Below, piece by piece: positions 51,500-60,516 of a stretch of 64,000 bases of DNA. The notes under the pieces were generated by a model. That model saw only the letters and a list, made by a program, of their open reading frames with translations. It made no database searches and had not been told where the DNA came from. Made by a program: the position numbers and the translations under genes. Each line of letters opens with the position of its first letter. The stretch's first letter is position 1. The DNA lies in NCBI GenBank assembly GCA_002733415.1, contig NVVR01000006.1, forward strand, positions 1 to 64,000. Direction: 5' to 3'. Source of the stretch: Kordia sp. (lineage in GTDB: Bacteria > Bacteroidota > Bacteroidia > Flavobacteriales > Flavobacteriaceae).

Positions 51500-51528
51500 A
51501 AAAGAGCAGTTTTTACTGCTCTTTTTCT
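51500..51528 (+). terminator. Intrinsic terminator after the SUMF1-like gene
   Basis: AAAAGAGCAG-TTTTTA-CTGCTCTTTTT, followed by T-rich sequence. Confidence 0.85.
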
Positions 51529-51544
51529 TTTTGGTAAAAACATG

Positions 51545-51575
51545 TTTGTAGATATAAGTAAAATAACTACTTTCG
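51545..51575 (+). promoter_or_regulatory. ndk promoter
   Basis: TTTG (51545-51548), a 19-base spacer and TACTTTCG (51568-51575). This is the best-spaced plus-strand promoter in the window; the ATG is 25 bases on. Confidence 0.65.
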
Positions 51576-51598
51576 CACAAAATTAAAAAATAATAAAG

Positions 51599-52018
51599 AT
51601 GGCAACGAATAGAACATTTACTATGATTAAGCCTGATGGAGTTGAAAACGGACACATCGGAGGAATTTTAGGAAAAATTAATTCTGCAGGATTCAGAATT
51701 GTAGCAATGAAGCTTACACAAATGACTAAAGCTGACGCAGAAGCATTTTACGCAGTACATAATGAAAGACCTTTCTTTGGTGAATTGGTTGAATTCATGA
51801 CTCGTGGACCTATTGTTGCTGCTATCTTAGAAAAAGATAACGCAGTTGAAGATTTCAGAACTTTAATTGGAGCTACAAATCCAGCTGAAGCTGCTGAAGG
51901 AACAATCAGAAAATTATATGCTACTTCTATCGGAGAAAATGCAGTTCATGGTTCTGATAGTGATGAAAATGCAGCTATTGAAGGTGCTTTTCATTTTTCT
52001 GGAAGAGAAATGTTCTAA
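51599..52018 (+). CDS. ndk: Nucleoside diphosphate kinase
   Basis: Balances NTP/dNTP pools by ping-pong phosphoryl transfer. The 139-residue protein has [13 protein letters not shown] (start strand), [72 protein letters not shown] with the catalytic His in AVHGSDS, and the C-terminal FHFSGREMF. Every active-site residue appears intact. It has its own promoter and terminator. The neighbourhood order nrnA-ndk-DUF721-recF is a common flavobacterial core arrangement, from memory. Confidence 0.97.
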   Translation: MATNRTFTMIKPDGVENGHIGGILGKINSAGFRIVAMKLTQMTKADAEAFYAVHNERPFFGELVEFMTRGPIVAAILEKDNAVEDFRTLIGATNPAEAAEGTIRKLYATSIGENAVHGSDSDENAAIEGAFHFSGREMF

Positions 52019-52039
52019 TAATTCCGTTTCAAATTATAT

Positions 52040-52074
52040 AAAAAGCCTAAAGAAAATTTCTTTAGGCTTTTTTT
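52040..52074. terminator. Terminator shared by ndk and the DUF721 gene
   Basis: AAAAAGCCTAAAG pairs with CTTTAGGCTTTTT across AAAATTT, with T runs on both strands. Confidence 0.88.
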
Positions 52075-52103
52075 GTTTTTCAGAATTTTGATTTAAAATA
52101 GAT

Positions 52104-52400
52104 TTATGCTAAAATCAATTCTTTAATAATATCTCTTCTTAAAAATTCGTTCATATTAACGATTATTTTTGATCTCCCGTAGCTTAGTTCTTCTCGTAAA
52201 GGGGCAGAACTTAAACGTACCACTAGTGTTTGGTTTTTTAATTCAACGCTATCGGTGTATGCTTCAATAGACTTTCCCATTACCGCATACCACGCATTTT
52301 GAGCGTCAATTTTATCTAAACCTTTATCTAGGTTGTTTTCCTTGATAAAACCTTTTAAGACATCAGCAATACTCATGTTTTCTTTGTTTCTTTTTGCCAT
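52104..52400 (-). CDS. DUF721 (DciA-like) small protein
   Basis: A 98-residue protein with the DUF721 domain: IADVLKGFIKENNLDKGLDKIDAQNAWYAVMGKSIEAYTDSVELKNQTLVVRLSSAPLREELSYGRSKIIVNMNE. The key W and the 'L.V...S..L..EL' strand match. DciA family members load the replicative helicase in bacteria lacking DnaC. The gene lies in the recF cluster on the same strand, as is usual for DciA-like genes, so a replication-initiation role is a reasonable inference. Confidence 0.88.
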   Translation of the reverse strand: MAKRNKENMSIADVLKGFIKENNLDKGLDKIDAQNAWYAVMGKSIEAYTDSVELKNQTLVVRLSSAPLREELSYGRSKIIVNMNEFLRRDIIKELILA

Positions 52401-52430
52401 AGTTGTTTTTTCGCTTAAACGAAAATCTAT

Positions 52431-52847
52431 TTAATTGCTATTGAATTTTTCATGCTTATTATAATAAAACAAAACTCCTTTTTCGTTTTTTAAAACAAGT
52501 TTTTCTTTAGTTAAGCTAATAATGACCTCTTCCCAATTATCAAGAGAGGTTATAGTTTTAATTATAAAAGCACCGTTTTTATCTTCAATTACAATTTTAT
52601 CTTTGATGTTGTTGGTTTTGTATGTTCCGCTAAAATCAAGAGTTGTTTTTTTTCGATACCCTTCATTTTGTTTATTTACAAAATAAAAATCAATAGTACT
52701 ATTTGCTCCGTATTCAGTTACTTTTTTATCAACAGACTCAACTTTGTCGATATCCCAATACCCGTTAAGTTGTTGCAAATCTTGTTGTGTGACTTTATCG
52801 GTACAGCTGACAAGTATAAAAAATATGATAGGTATAAAATATTTCAT
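52431..52847 (-). CDS. Lipocalin-like lipoprotein
   Basis: A 138-residue lipoprotein from ATG 52845-52847 (MKYFIPIIFFILVSC); the longer open frame upstream overlaps the end of recF and lacks a signal. The mature domain (LNGYWDIDKVESVDKKVTEYGANSTIDFYFV...TLDFSGTYKTNNIKDKIVIEDKNGAFIIKT) has the G-x-W start and beta-strand rhythm of small lipocalin-like domains common in Bacteroidetes. The ligand is unknown. It sits between recF (four bases away) and the DUF721 gene, probably in the recF operon. Confidence 0.78.
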   Translation of the reverse strand: MKYFIPIIFFILVSCTDKVTQQDLQQLNGYWDIDKVESVDKKVTEYGANSTIDFYFVNKQNEGYRKKTTLDFSGTYKTNNIKDKIVIEDKNGAFIIKTITSLDNWEEVIISLTKEKLVLKNEKGVLFYYNKHEKFNSN

Positions 52848-52851
52848 GTGT

Positions 52852-53931
52852 TTATAATTTAAACAGTTGGTAGCTTTTATTTGTTTTTTGAATGATATTT
52901 TCAGTACGATCAGCGTGTGTGTCAGAAATAAATATCTGACCAAATTCATCTTGGTTCACTAAAGCGATTAATTGACTCACGCGTGATTCATCTAATTTAT
53001 CAAAAATATCATCTAATAATAATATAGGTTTGATGTTTGATTGTTGTTTTAAAAACTCAAACTGTGCTAACTTTAAAGCGATTAAAAACGATTTTTGTTG
53101 ACCTTGACTCCCGAATTTTTTAATTGGATGTTCAGAAATGCCGAATACTAAATCATCCTTATGAGTTCCAACAGAAGTATACTGTATTATTTTGTCTTTT
53201 TGTAGGTTCTCAGCTAGTAGTTCGGGGAATAATTTATCTTCAAGCTGGCTCTTGTATTTTAATGTTACTTCTTCATTATTGTTACTTAGTGCTTTGTACT
53301 TGTCTAAAAATATAGGAATGAAGGTTGCTACAAACTCAGTTCTAGTTTCGAAAATCAACTGTCCAAATACTGAAAGTTGCTCGTTGTATATCGCAAGTGT
53401 ATCTGCGTTAAAGGTGTTGTTGACAGCAAAATACTTTAATAATGAGTTACGCTGTTGTAATGTTTTGTTGTATTTAATAAGTGTACTTAGATAGTTTTTG
53501 TTTGATTGTGAAATAATACTATCCAAAAACTTTCGTCTCGTTTCACTCCCTTCACTAATTAAATCATTGTCAGCAGGAGAGATGATTACTAAAGGCAAAA
53601 AACCTACATGACCAGAAAAGCGATCATATGCTTTTCCGTTTCGTTTAATAACTTTTTTTTGATTCTTTTTTAAGCTAATTATGATTTTTTCATTTCTTTC
53701 CGCTTTTAAGTACTCACCATTAACAACAAAAAAATCAGCATTATGATTTATGTTTTGTGAAGCGATAGGATTGAAGTAACTTTTTCCGTACGATAAATGA
53801 TAAATGGCATCCAATACATTTGTTTTTCCCACGCCATTATTGCCAACAAAGCAATTTATCTTATCGTTAAAGTCAAAAGATATTGATTCAAAATTTTTAT
53901 AATTTACTAAAGAAAGATGTTGCAAAATCAT
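52852..53931 (-). CDS. recF: DNA replication and repair protein RecF
   Basis: SMC-like ATPase that helps RecOR load RecA at gaps. The 359-residue protein has Walker [20 protein letters not shown] (residues about 28-46), [33 protein letters not shown], the signature [17 protein letters not shown] and Walker [18 protein letters not shown] with the D-loop. Length and motifs are complete. It heads a small minus-strand cluster (recF, lipocalin-like, DUF721) and is divergent from the TPR gene. Confidence 0.96.
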   Translation of the reverse strand: MILQHLSLVNYKNFESISFDFNDKINCFVGNNGVGKTNVLDAIYHLSYGKSYFNPIASQNINHNADFFVVNGEYLKAERNEKIIISLKKNQKKVIKRNGKAYDRFSGHVGFLPLVIISPADNDLISEGSETRRKFLDSIISQSNKNYLSTLIKYNKTLQQRNSLLKYFAVNNTFNADTLAIYNEQLSVFGQLIFETRTEFVATFIPIFLDKYKALSNNNEEVTLKYKSQLEDKLFPELLAENLQKDKIIQYTSVGTHKDDLVFGISEHPIKKFGSQGQQKSFLIALKLAQFEFLKQQSNIKPILLLDDIFDKLDESRVSQLIALVNQDEFGQIFISDTHADRTENIIQKTNKSYQLFKL

Positions 53932-54024
53932 TGTAAAAATGTACTATTGGGATTGTATAAATAAGCGGTTTGCAAATTATTGAAAAATATCAAAACAATA
54001 GCGTTAATATTAAAAGAAAAATTA

Positions 54025-54032
54025 TATTTTTG
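54025..54032 (+). promoter_or_regulatory. -7 element upstream of the TPR membrane protein
   Basis: TATTTTTG followed by CTCAAC, 21 bases before the ATG at 54054. No clear TTG is found at -33. Confidence 0.5.
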
Positions 54033-54053
54033 CTCAACATACAATATTAGATT

Positions 54054-54854
54054 ATGGCTACATATAAGAAAAGAGGATATAGGAAACCGAAAGAAAAGGT
54101 TGAAGAAGTTATAAATGACGATCTTACAAACGAAGTAGAAGGTTACGTTGAAGGTGAAAGTACAACTGAAGATGTTTTTAATACTTTAGATGAAGGTGCT
54201 AATAAAGCTGAAGAATGGGTTGCTGACAATCAAAAATACATTTTTGGTATCGTAGGAGTTATTGCTTTAGGAGTGTTAGCGTATATGGCATTTGGAAAGT
54301 TTGTTACTGAGCCAAAAGAAGCAGAAGCATCAAACGATGTGTATAAAGCACAGTCTTACTTTACTCAAGCGGTTAGCGCAACAGGTACAGCTAAAGATTC
54401 ATTATTTAACTTAGCCTTGAATGGAGGAGAAGGAAAGTTAGGATTGTTAGATGTAATTAATGACTACAGCGGAACAAAAGCGGCTAACTTAGCAAACTAT
54501 GCTGCGGGTATGGCATATTTAAATATGAATGACTACCAGAATGCGGTTACATATTTAGATGACTTTAGTTCAGATGACGAAATTTTAGCAGCAAATGCTA
54601 AAGGTGGGGTTGCTGATGCGTTTGTACAGTTGAATCAGTTAGAAGATGCTTTAGGGCATTATGAAAAAGCGATTCAAACTACAACAAACGAATATACTAC
54701 ACCTAAATTCTTATTTAAAGCATCAGTAGTTGCTTTAGATTTAGGAAAGAATACTATTGCAGTTAAGTATTTAACAAGAATAAAAGACGAGTTTTCAACT
54801 TCATTAGAAGCTGGAGAAGTAGAAGCTTTATTAGGTAAAGCGCAAGCAAAATAG
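54054..54854 (+). CDS. TPR-containing membrane-anchored protein (YfgM-like)
   Basis: A 266-residue protein with an acidic cytosolic N-terminus (about 60 residues), one transmembrane helix (YIFGIVGVIALGVLAYMAF, residues about 63-81) and a TPR domain: NLANYAAGMAYLNMNDYQNAVTYLDDF, AKGGVADAFVQLNQLEDALGHYEKAIQ and FKASVVALDLGKNTIAVKYLTRIKDEF. The layout matches YfgM/TPR_21 proteins, which help Sec-dependent export as chaperone partners of SecYEG. The gene is just upstream of ribH, with a terminator between. Confidence 0.85.
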   Translation: MATYKKRGYRKPKEKVEEVINDDLTNEVEGYVEGESTTEDVFNTLDEGANKAEEWVADNQKYIFGIVGVIALGVLAYMAFGKFVTEPKEAEASNDVYKAQSYFTQAVSATGTAKDSLFNLALNGGEGKLGLLDVINDYSGTKAANLANYAAGMAYLNMNDYQNAVTYLDDFSSDDEILAANAKGGVADAFVQLNQLEDALGHYEKAIQTTTNEYTTPKFLFKASVVALDLGKNTIAVKYLTRIKDEFSTSLEAGEVEALLGKAQAK

Positions 54855-54915
54855 ATTTCCATATACTTATAAAGTTTATTTAAATAAGTAAAAAAATAAA
54901 AGTATTAATTAACCT

Positions 54916-54948
54916 GTAGCTTTTCAATCGAAAAGCTACGGTTTTTTT
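54916..54948 (+). terminator. Intrinsic terminator between the TPR gene and ribH
   Basis: GTAGCTTTTC-AAT-GAAAAGCTAC-type hairpin followed by GGTTTTTTT. It is about 60 bases after the TPR stop and 22 before ribH. No riboswitch-like FMN element is recognisable. Confidence 0.85.
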
Positions 54949-54969
54949 AGCCCCATTGTGGGAATAAAT

Positions 54970-55455
54970 ATGGCTACAATACATAAGAATTTATCAACTT
55001 ACGATAAAAACACAATCCCAAATGCGAAAGACTTTCGATTTGGGATTGTTGTTTCAGAATGGAATCCTAATATTACAGAAGGATTAAAAAAAGGTGCTAT
55101 AGATACTTTATTGGAAAATGGAGTAACAGAAGACAATATTGTTACTTGGGATGTTCCAGGAACTTTTGAGTTGCCTTTTGGAAGCAAACGTATGTTGCAA
55201 ACGCAAGATGTTGATGCGGTAATTGCTATTGGAAGTGTGATACAAGGAGAAACTAAACATTTTGATTTTGTGTGTAGTGGTACTGCTCAAGGAATAATGG
55301 ATTTAAATATTCATGGTGATGTGCCAGTAATATTTTGTGTATTAACCGATAATAATATGCAACAAGCTATTGATAGGTCTGGAGGAATTCACGGAAATAA
55401 AGGAACAGAAGCTGCAGTAGCGGCAATTAAAATGGCGACTTTAAGTAAGTATTAA
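54970..55455 (+). CDS. ribH: 6,7-dimethyl-8-ribityllumazine synthase
   Basis: Condenses the ribityl pyrimidine with dihydroxybutanone phosphate, the penultimate step of riboflavin synthesis. From ATG 54970 ([14 protein letters not shown]) the protein has 161 residues; the GTG four codons upstream adds nothing conserved. Motifs are [48 protein letters not shown] with the catalytic His, and [22 protein letters not shown]. It assembles into icosahedral or pentameric shells. Followed by a terminator (55480-55515). Confidence 0.96.
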   Translation: MATIHKNLSTYDKNTIPNAKDFRFGIVVSEWNPNITEGLKKGAIDTLLENGVTEDNIVTWDVPGTFELPFGSKRMLQTQDVDAVIAIGSVIQGETKHFDFVCSGTAQGIMDLNIHGDVPVIFCVLTDNNMQQAIDRSGGIHGNKGTEAAVAAIKMATLSKY

Positions 55456-55479
55456 TGCGCTATTTTATTTAGAATATTG

Positions 55480-55515
55480 ACAAAGCTGTTTTTTATAAAA
55501 TCAGCTTTGTTGTTT
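55480..55515 (+). terminator. Intrinsic terminator after ribH
   Basis: ACAAAGCTG pairs with CAGCTTTGT across a T-rich loop, followed by TGTTTTAT. The U tract is interrupted, so strength is moderate. Confidence 0.65.
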
Positions 55516-55605
55516 TATAATGGTATGTTAACAAATATTAGCATTCATTCTGCGGTATATATGCTGCAAATGATTATTTTTGATATACTACATTAGTAAT
55601 CATTT

Positions 55606-55902
55606 ATGAGACTTCCAACACTTTTTAAGCAAAATAAAAACAAATCATTTGGTTATACACCTCGTCACTATGATGAGCGTAAAGAACGTTTGGAACGTTT
55701 GCATGAAAAGCATCATGGGGCAAAAGACGCAACTTCTATTAAAGGAAGTTTTAAGCGCAGGTCCTCTTTTAAAAATGATTGGAAAGCTGTGACTAAAGAA
55801 ACGGACCAAAAACAATCACAAATACGATTGATAGTAATTTTTGCATTACTTATTTTGGTTGCGGTGCTGGTTTTGGATAAATATAACATCAAACTTTTTT
55901 AA
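55606..55902 (+). CDS. Small conserved membrane protein upstream of mutL
   Basis: A 98-residue protein with a very basic cytosolic N-terminus (FGYTPRHYDERKERLERLHEKHHG, residues about 15-38) and one C-terminal transmembrane helix (LIVIFALLILVAVLVL). I know similar riboflavin/mutL-adjacent proteins in flavobacteria but no function. The stop overlaps the mutL ATG by one base, so translation is coupled. The basic tail could contact nucleic acid or acidic lipid; that is speculation. Confidence 0.8.
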   Translation: MRLPTLFKQNKNKSFGYTPRHYDERKERLERLHEKHHGAKDATSIKGSFKRRSSFKNDWKAVTKETDQKQSQIRLIVIFALLILVAVLVLDKYNIKLF

Positions 55903-57767
55903 TGTCGGATATCATTCAGTTATTACCTGACCATGTTGCAAATCAAATTGCAGCTGGTGAAGTTGTACAAAGGCCTGCTTCTGTAGTAAAGGAGTTACTA
56001 GAGAATGCTATTGATGCAAAGGCAACTGCTATACAGTTACTTATAAAAGATGCTGGAAAGACTTTGGTTCAGGTAATCGATAATGGTATCGGGATGAGTG
56101 TTACAGATGCACGCTTGTCTTTTGAGCGTCATGCAACATCTAAAATTTCTTCAGCAGAAGATTTATTTCAGCTCAATACAAAAGGATTTAGAGGAGAGGC
56201 TTTGGCTTCAATTGCCGCTATTGCTCATGTTGAAATGAAAACCAAACGTGACGATGATGAGTTAGGAACAATCATAAAAATAGAAGGAAGTAAAATTACT
56301 GAGCAAGAAGTAGTGGTAACTCCTGAAGGGACGTCAATCTCGGTTAAAAATTTATTTTTTAATATTCCTGCGCGACGTAATTTTTTAAAATCTGATCAAG
56401 TAGAAATGCGACATGTTATTGATGAATTTCAACGCGTAGCATTAGTACATCCGGATATTTCTTTTAAATTATATAATAACGGAAAGGACTTATTTAATTT
56501 GCCAGCGTCTAATCACCGACAGCGAATTGTAAATGTGTTTGGAACTAAAACTAACGAAAAGTTAGTCCCCGTTAATGAAGAAACTGAAATTGTTAACATT
56601 ACTGGTTTTGTGGTAAAGCCAGAGTTTTCAAAGAAGAGTAATAAGGAACAGTTCTTTTTTGTAAACGATCGATTTATAAAGAGTTCATACTTAAATCATG
56701 CAATAACTTCAGCATTTGAAGGTTTGTTAAAGGATAAAGCATATCCAGGATATTTCTTGTATTTACAAGTAGATCCGAAAACGATTGATATCAATATCCA
56801 TCCAACAAAAACAGAAATTAAATTTGATAATGAGCATGATTTATATGCTATTATTAAATCTACAATAAAACATAGCTTGGGGCAATTTCAAATCGCTCCA
56901 GTACTCGATTTTCAAAGAGACTCAAGTATGGATACGCCTTATGAATATAAAAATAAAAAGGTTGGTTCTCCTACTATAGAGGTCGATAGGAGTTTTAATC
57001 CTTTTTCAGATGAGAAAATTGGTTCAAGAGTGCCGTCATCAACTCCTTTTAGTTCGGTAAATATTCCTAAAAAGAATAGTGATCACTGGGAGAGTTTGTA
57101 TGTTGGTTTAGAGTCGAAAATGACCTCAGACAATGCGGATGCTTCAATGATTGAATTTGAGTCAGAAGAAGTTACAGGTTCTTTCTTTGAGGATACGGAT
57201 GTTGTTCAAGAACATGTTACGCTTCAAGTTCAGAATAAGTATATCATTAGTAAAATTAAATCAGGAGTAGTTGTAATACATCAGCATCGAGCGCATGAGC
57301 GTATTTTGTTTGAAGATTTTTTACAGCATATTACAGTTAACCAAGCGGTAAGTCAGCAATTGTTATTTCCTGTTGTTGTAAGTCTTACTAAAGATGAACT
57401 GATGTATTTTAAGCAAATACAAGATATATTGGAAAATACTGGTTTTGTGTTTTCTAATGCAAGCAATGAAGAAATAGAAATAAGTGGTATTCCTGCGGCT
57501 ATAGAGGATAGTAAAGCATCAATTATTATTCATGATTTATTGTCAAGTATGAGTAATGAAGCTGAAAATAACGGGCTTTATGCAAACTTAGTAGCGAAAT
57601 CAATGGCAAAAAGTATTGCCATTAAAAGTGGGAAGTCACTAACTTCTCAAGAACAAGAAGATATTGTAAATAGATTATTTGCATGTAAGGAGCCAACAGT
57701 TTCTCCAATTAATAAATCGATATTTATCACCTATAGTACAAGTGATTTTGATAAAAAATTATTGTAA
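55902..57767 (+). CDS. mutL: DNA mismatch repair protein MutL
   Basis: GHKL ATPase that links MutS recognition to strand removal. The 621-residue protein has the N-terminal ATPase motifs VVKELLENAIDAKA, VIDNGIGM and NTKGFRGEALASI, then FFFVNDRFIKSS and INIHPTKTEIKF. A variable linker spans about 330-430 and a C-terminal dimerisation domain follows. Where nicking MutLs have DQHA-x2-E-x4-E, this one reads HQHRAHERILFE (460-471), with the leading Asp replaced. The later CPHGRP-type motif reads VSPINKS. Endonuclease activity is therefore doubtful. It overlaps the genes on both sides by one base. Confidence 0.95.
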   Translation: MSDIIQLLPDHVANQIAAGEVVQRPASVVKELLENAIDAKATAIQLLIKDAGKTLVQVIDNGIGMSVTDARLSFERHATSKISSAEDLFQLNTKGFRGEALASIAAIAHVEMKTKRDDDELGTIIKIEGSKITEQEVVVTPEGTSISVKNLFFNIPARRNFLKSDQVEMRHVIDEFQRVALVHPDISFKLYNNGKDLFNLPASNHRQRIVNVFGTKTNEKLVPVNEETEIVNITGFVVKPEFSKKSNKEQFFFVNDRFIKSSYLNHAITSAFEGLLKDKAYPGYFLYLQVDPKTIDINIHPTKTEIKFDNEHDLYAIIKSTIKHSLGQFQIAPVLDFQRDSSMDTPYEYKNKKVGSPTIEVDRSFNPFSDEKIGSRVPSSTPFSSVNIPKKNSDHWESLYVGLESKMTSDNADASMIEFESEEVTGSFFEDTDVVQEHVTLQVQNKYIISKIKSGVVVIHQHRAHERILFEDFLQHITVNQAVSQQLLFPVVVSLTKDELMYFKQIQDILENTGFVFSNASNEEIEISGIPAAIEDSKASIIIHDLLSSMSNEAENNGLYANLVAKSMAKSIAIKSGKSLTSQEQEDIVNRLFACKEPTVSPINKSIFITYSTSDFDKKLL

Positions 57768-58498
57768 TGAATAAATTAACAGATACAGTAAAACATATAC
57801 TTATAATTAATGTGTTGTTTTTTATAGTTAAAGTAGTTTTGCGTCAAAGAGGAATAGATTTAGACGTGTACTTAGCATTGTTTTTTCCGAAAAGTATAAT
57901 GCATTACCCATGGCAATATTTGTCGCATATGTTTATGCATGCCGATGTGAATCATTTATTATTTAATATGCTTGTGTTGTATTTCTTTGGGTCGACGGTG
58001 GAAATATTATTAGGAACGAAACGTTTTATTTTATTTTATTTATTTTGTGGTTTAGGCGCTGCCTTTTTACATCTAGGAGTGAATTATCTTCAGTATATGA
58101 ATTTAGTTGATGCTTTGCCACTTGAATCAGATTTAAATATGGTAATTAATGATGGGGCTAAGCTTTATTTTGAAGAAGGTAAAAATTGGACTGATTCAAG
58201 GTTGGGAAATCTTAATAGTTTTTTATTATCTCCGATGCTTGGTGCGTCTGGTGCTATGTTTGGTTTATATGCAGCTGCAGCAATGTTATTTGGAGAGCAA
58301 AAAATACATTTATATTTCTTATTCCCTATTAAAATAAAATATTTTGTAGCTGGGTTGATAGTATACGAATTGTATAGAGGGGTTACTGGTACCGGAGGTA
58401 ATGTTGCAAATTTCGCTCATTTAGGTGGCGCTTTATTTGCATTTATAATGATTACTTATTGGAAAATAGATGGAATAAACAAAAACCGTTGGAATTAA
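57767..58498 (+). CDS. Rhomboid-family intramembrane serine protease (first)
   Basis: A 243-residue polytopic protein. The rhomboid landmarks are YLSHMFMHADVNHLLFNMLVLYFFG (His and Asn of the loop-1/TM2 region), MLGASGAMFGLYAA with the catalytic Ser in GASG, and NVANFAHLGGALFAFIM with the catalytic His. Both residues of the dyad are present. It cleaves membrane protein helices; its substrate is unknown. It is coupled to mutL (one-base overlap) and to a second rhomboid gene (one-base overlap), a layout common in flavobacteria. Confidence 0.93.
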   Translation: MNKLTDTVKHILIINVLFFIVKVVLRQRGIDLDVYLALFFPKSIMHYPWQYLSHMFMHADVNHLLFNMLVLYFFGSTVEILLGTKRFILFYLFCGLGAAFLHLGVNYLQYMNLVDALPLESDLNMVINDGAKLYFEEGKNWTDSRLGNLNSFLLSPMLGASGAMFGLYAAAAMLFGEQKIHLYFLFPIKIKYFVAGLIVYELYRGVTGTGGNVANFAHLGGALFAFIMITYWKIDGINKNRWN

Positions 58499-59364
58499 TG
58501 ACTAAGAAAGAATTATTACATAAGTATAAAACATTAAATGTTGCTGAAAAACTGATTGCAATCAATTTGGTTGTGTTTGTATTGTTTGGTTTGACTACTT
58601 TTTTGTTTAAAACTAATTTTTTGTTTGATTGGTTTGTATTGTCAAAAGAGGGGGCGGATTTAATCAATAAACCATGGTCAATTATGACCTATTCTTTTTT
58701 GCATCAAGGACTACTACATTTTGCAATGAATATGGTAATGCTGTACTATGTCTCAAAACTATTCTTCTCTCGTTTTAGCGAAAAATTATTTTTGAACATT
58801 TATTTGATAGGAGCTTTGGCGGGTGGAGCGTTGTTCTTGTTATCATACAATCTATTTCCTGTATTCAACAATCAAATAAGCTTCTTAGTGGGGGCGTCTG
58901 CATCTGTAATGGCGGTTTTGATATTTATTTGTGCTTCTTTACCTCAAATGGAAGTAGCAGTATTTACATTTAAAGTAAAGCTATGGCAATTAGGAGCGTT
59001 TTTTGTCGTTTTAGATTTAGTGCAAATCCCTATTGGAAACTCAGGAGGGCATATTGCACATTTGGGAGGAGCGTTGTTAGGGTATTTATATGCTACTCAA
59101 TTAAAAAAAGGAAATGATATTGGTAAGGGTTTTGGAAAACTAATAGATACTATTGCCTCATGGTTTTCTTCAAGAAACAAGTCAAAATTAAAAACAGTAC
59201 ATAAAACAAAATCAGAGCGTAGGACTTCGGATAAAACCGTTCATCAAAAAAAGAGGCTTAAACAAGAGCAAATAGATTCTATTTTAGATAAAATAAGTAA
59301 AAGTGGTTATGAAAGCTTATCAAAAGAAGAAAAAGCCTTTTTATTTCAATCAGGAAAAGAGTAA
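58498..59364 (+). CDS. Rhomboid-family intramembrane serine protease (second)
   Basis: A 288-residue protein from ATG 58498, whose A is the last base of the preceding stop codon (TAATG). The longer frame from 58459 would overlap the first rhomboid by 40 bases. It shows WSIMTYSFLHQGLLHFAMNMVMLYY, SFLVGASASVMAVL with a Ser in the GASA nucleophile position, and GGHIAHLGGALLGYLYA with the catalytic His. A basic C-terminal tail of about 80 residues (KTKSERRTSDKTVHQKKRL, then an acidic helix) extends into the cytosol. It differs enough from the first rhomboid to suggest separate substrates. Confidence 0.88.
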   Translation: MTKKELLHKYKTLNVAEKLIAINLVVFVLFGLTTFLFKTNFLFDWFVLSKEGADLINKPWSIMTYSFLHQGLLHFAMNMVMLYYVSKLFFSRFSEKLFLNIYLIGALAGGALFLLSYNLFPVFNNQISFLVGASASVMAVLIFICASLPQMEVAVFTFKVKLWQLGAFFVVLDLVQIPIGNSGGHIAHLGGALLGYLYATQLKKGNDIGKGFGKLIDTIASWFSSRNKSKLKTVHKTKSERRTSDKTVHQKKRLKQEQIDSILDKISKSGYESLSKEEKAFLFQSGKE

Positions 59365-59434
59365 GAGGTTATAAGCTTATGAGTTATAAAAAAAATGTTT
59401 TGCAGTTTTTTTGAAAGCCTAAAGCTTAATAAAG

Positions 59435-59490
59435 CGTCAGTTCGAGTGATTTTTGACCTTAGGAGAAAATTGTATCGAGAACTAGTACTT
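59435..59490 (+). repeat. GTATCGAG repeat, left half-copy
   Basis: CGTCAGTTCGAGTGATTTT and AAAATTGTATCGAGAACTAG match the left arm of the 39351-39472 element, without its right arm. It ends six bases before the ATG at 59496, forming the gene's leader. Confidence 0.75.
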
Positions 59491-59495
59491 AGTAT

Positions 59496-60515
59496 ATGAA
59501 AAGACTAAATTTAATAGATAAACTAATTTACCTTTTAAACGGTATTGTTGCAGTTGTTTTACTGTTGGCCTATCTATTGCCTTTTGTTGCTCCAAAAACT
59601 GTATCTATACTTTCTGTTTTAAGTTTATCTGTACCGGTATTGTTGTTGTTAAATATTTGTTTTTGTTTATACTGGCTATTAAAAGTAAAAAAACAATTGT
59701 TATTGTCGCTAGTAGTATTACTGTTAGGGTACGATAGTTTAAGTGCTTTATATAAGTTTTCTTCGGTAGAAAAACACACAAACACTAGCTTGTCGGTAAT
59801 GAGCTATAATGTGAGATTATTTAATATATATGATTGGATAGATGCTCCTAGTATTGAAAACGATATTCAACAATTTGTATTAAATGAAAATGCTGATGTT
59901 GTTGCTTTTCAAGAATATCATCCACATAAGGACTTTAATTTAGCAAGCTATCCGTACAGGTATGAAAGTATTTCAGGTGGTAAAACTAAATATGGACAAG
60001 CAATATTTTCGAAATATAAAATTGTAAATAAAGGGGAATTAGTTTTTTCAAATACCGAGAATAAAGCAATTTATGTTGATGTGTTAAAAGGAGATGATAG
60101 GATACGTATTTATAATGTACATTTTGAATCCTTGCATATTAATCCCGATGTAAAGAACCTCTCAGAGCAAAACACTGAGCGTTTGGTAAAACGAATAGGG
60201 GAGCGTTTTGAAATGCAGCAAGAACAGGCTGAATTGGTTTTAAAACATCAAAAGGAATGTAATTATAAAAAAATTATACTAGGCGATTTTAATAATACCG
60301 CATATTCTTATATCTACAAACAATTCAAAAATGAAGGATATAATGATGCTTTTGAAATAGCTGGAAACGGATTTGGAAAAACATTTGATTTTAAGTTTTT
60401 CCCGTTGCGTATTGATTTTATACTTGTTGATGAAAACATGGGGGTTGCTCAGTTTTCAAATTTCACCCATAAATATTCTGATCACTACCCAATTAAGGCT
60501 ACCATTTCTTGGTAG
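59496..60515 (+). CDS. Membrane-anchored endonuclease/exonuclease/phosphatase family protein
   Basis: A 339-residue protein with two or three N-terminal hydrophobic segments (GIVAVVLLLAYLLPFVA, ILSVLSLSVPVLLLLNICFCLYWLL, LLLSLVVLLLGYDSLSAL). An EEP-fold domain starts at about residue 98: LSVMSYNVRLFNIYDWID, NADVVAFQEYHP (metal Glu), IRIYNVHFES, KKIILGDFNNTAYSYIY (catalytic Asp/Asn) and FRIDFILVDENMG-like plus KYSDHYPIKATI (terminal Asp-His). The catalytic set is complete. The substrate (nucleic acid, phospholipid or inositol phosphate) is unknown. Confidence 0.92.
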   Translation: MKRLNLIDKLIYLLNGIVAVVLLLAYLLPFVAPKTVSILSVLSLSVPVLLLLNICFCLYWLLKVKKQLLLSLVVLLLGYDSLSALYKFSSVEKHTNTSLSVMSYNVRLFNIYDWIDAPSIENDIQQFVLNENADVVAFQEYHPHKDFNLASYPYRYESISGGKTKYGQAIFSKYKIVNKGELVFSNTENKAIYVDVLKGDDRIRIYNVHFESLHINPDVKNLSEQNTERLVKRIGERFEMQQEQAELVLKHQKECNYKKIILGDFNNTAYSYIYKQFKNEGYNDAFEIAGNGFGKTFDFKFFPLRIDFILVDENMGVAQFSNFTHKYSDHYPIKATISW

Positions 60516-60516
60516 T

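Noticed and set aside
54855..54969. FMN riboswitch upstream of ribH
   Set aside because: No conserved RFN-element sequences; only an intrinsic terminator hairpin is present.
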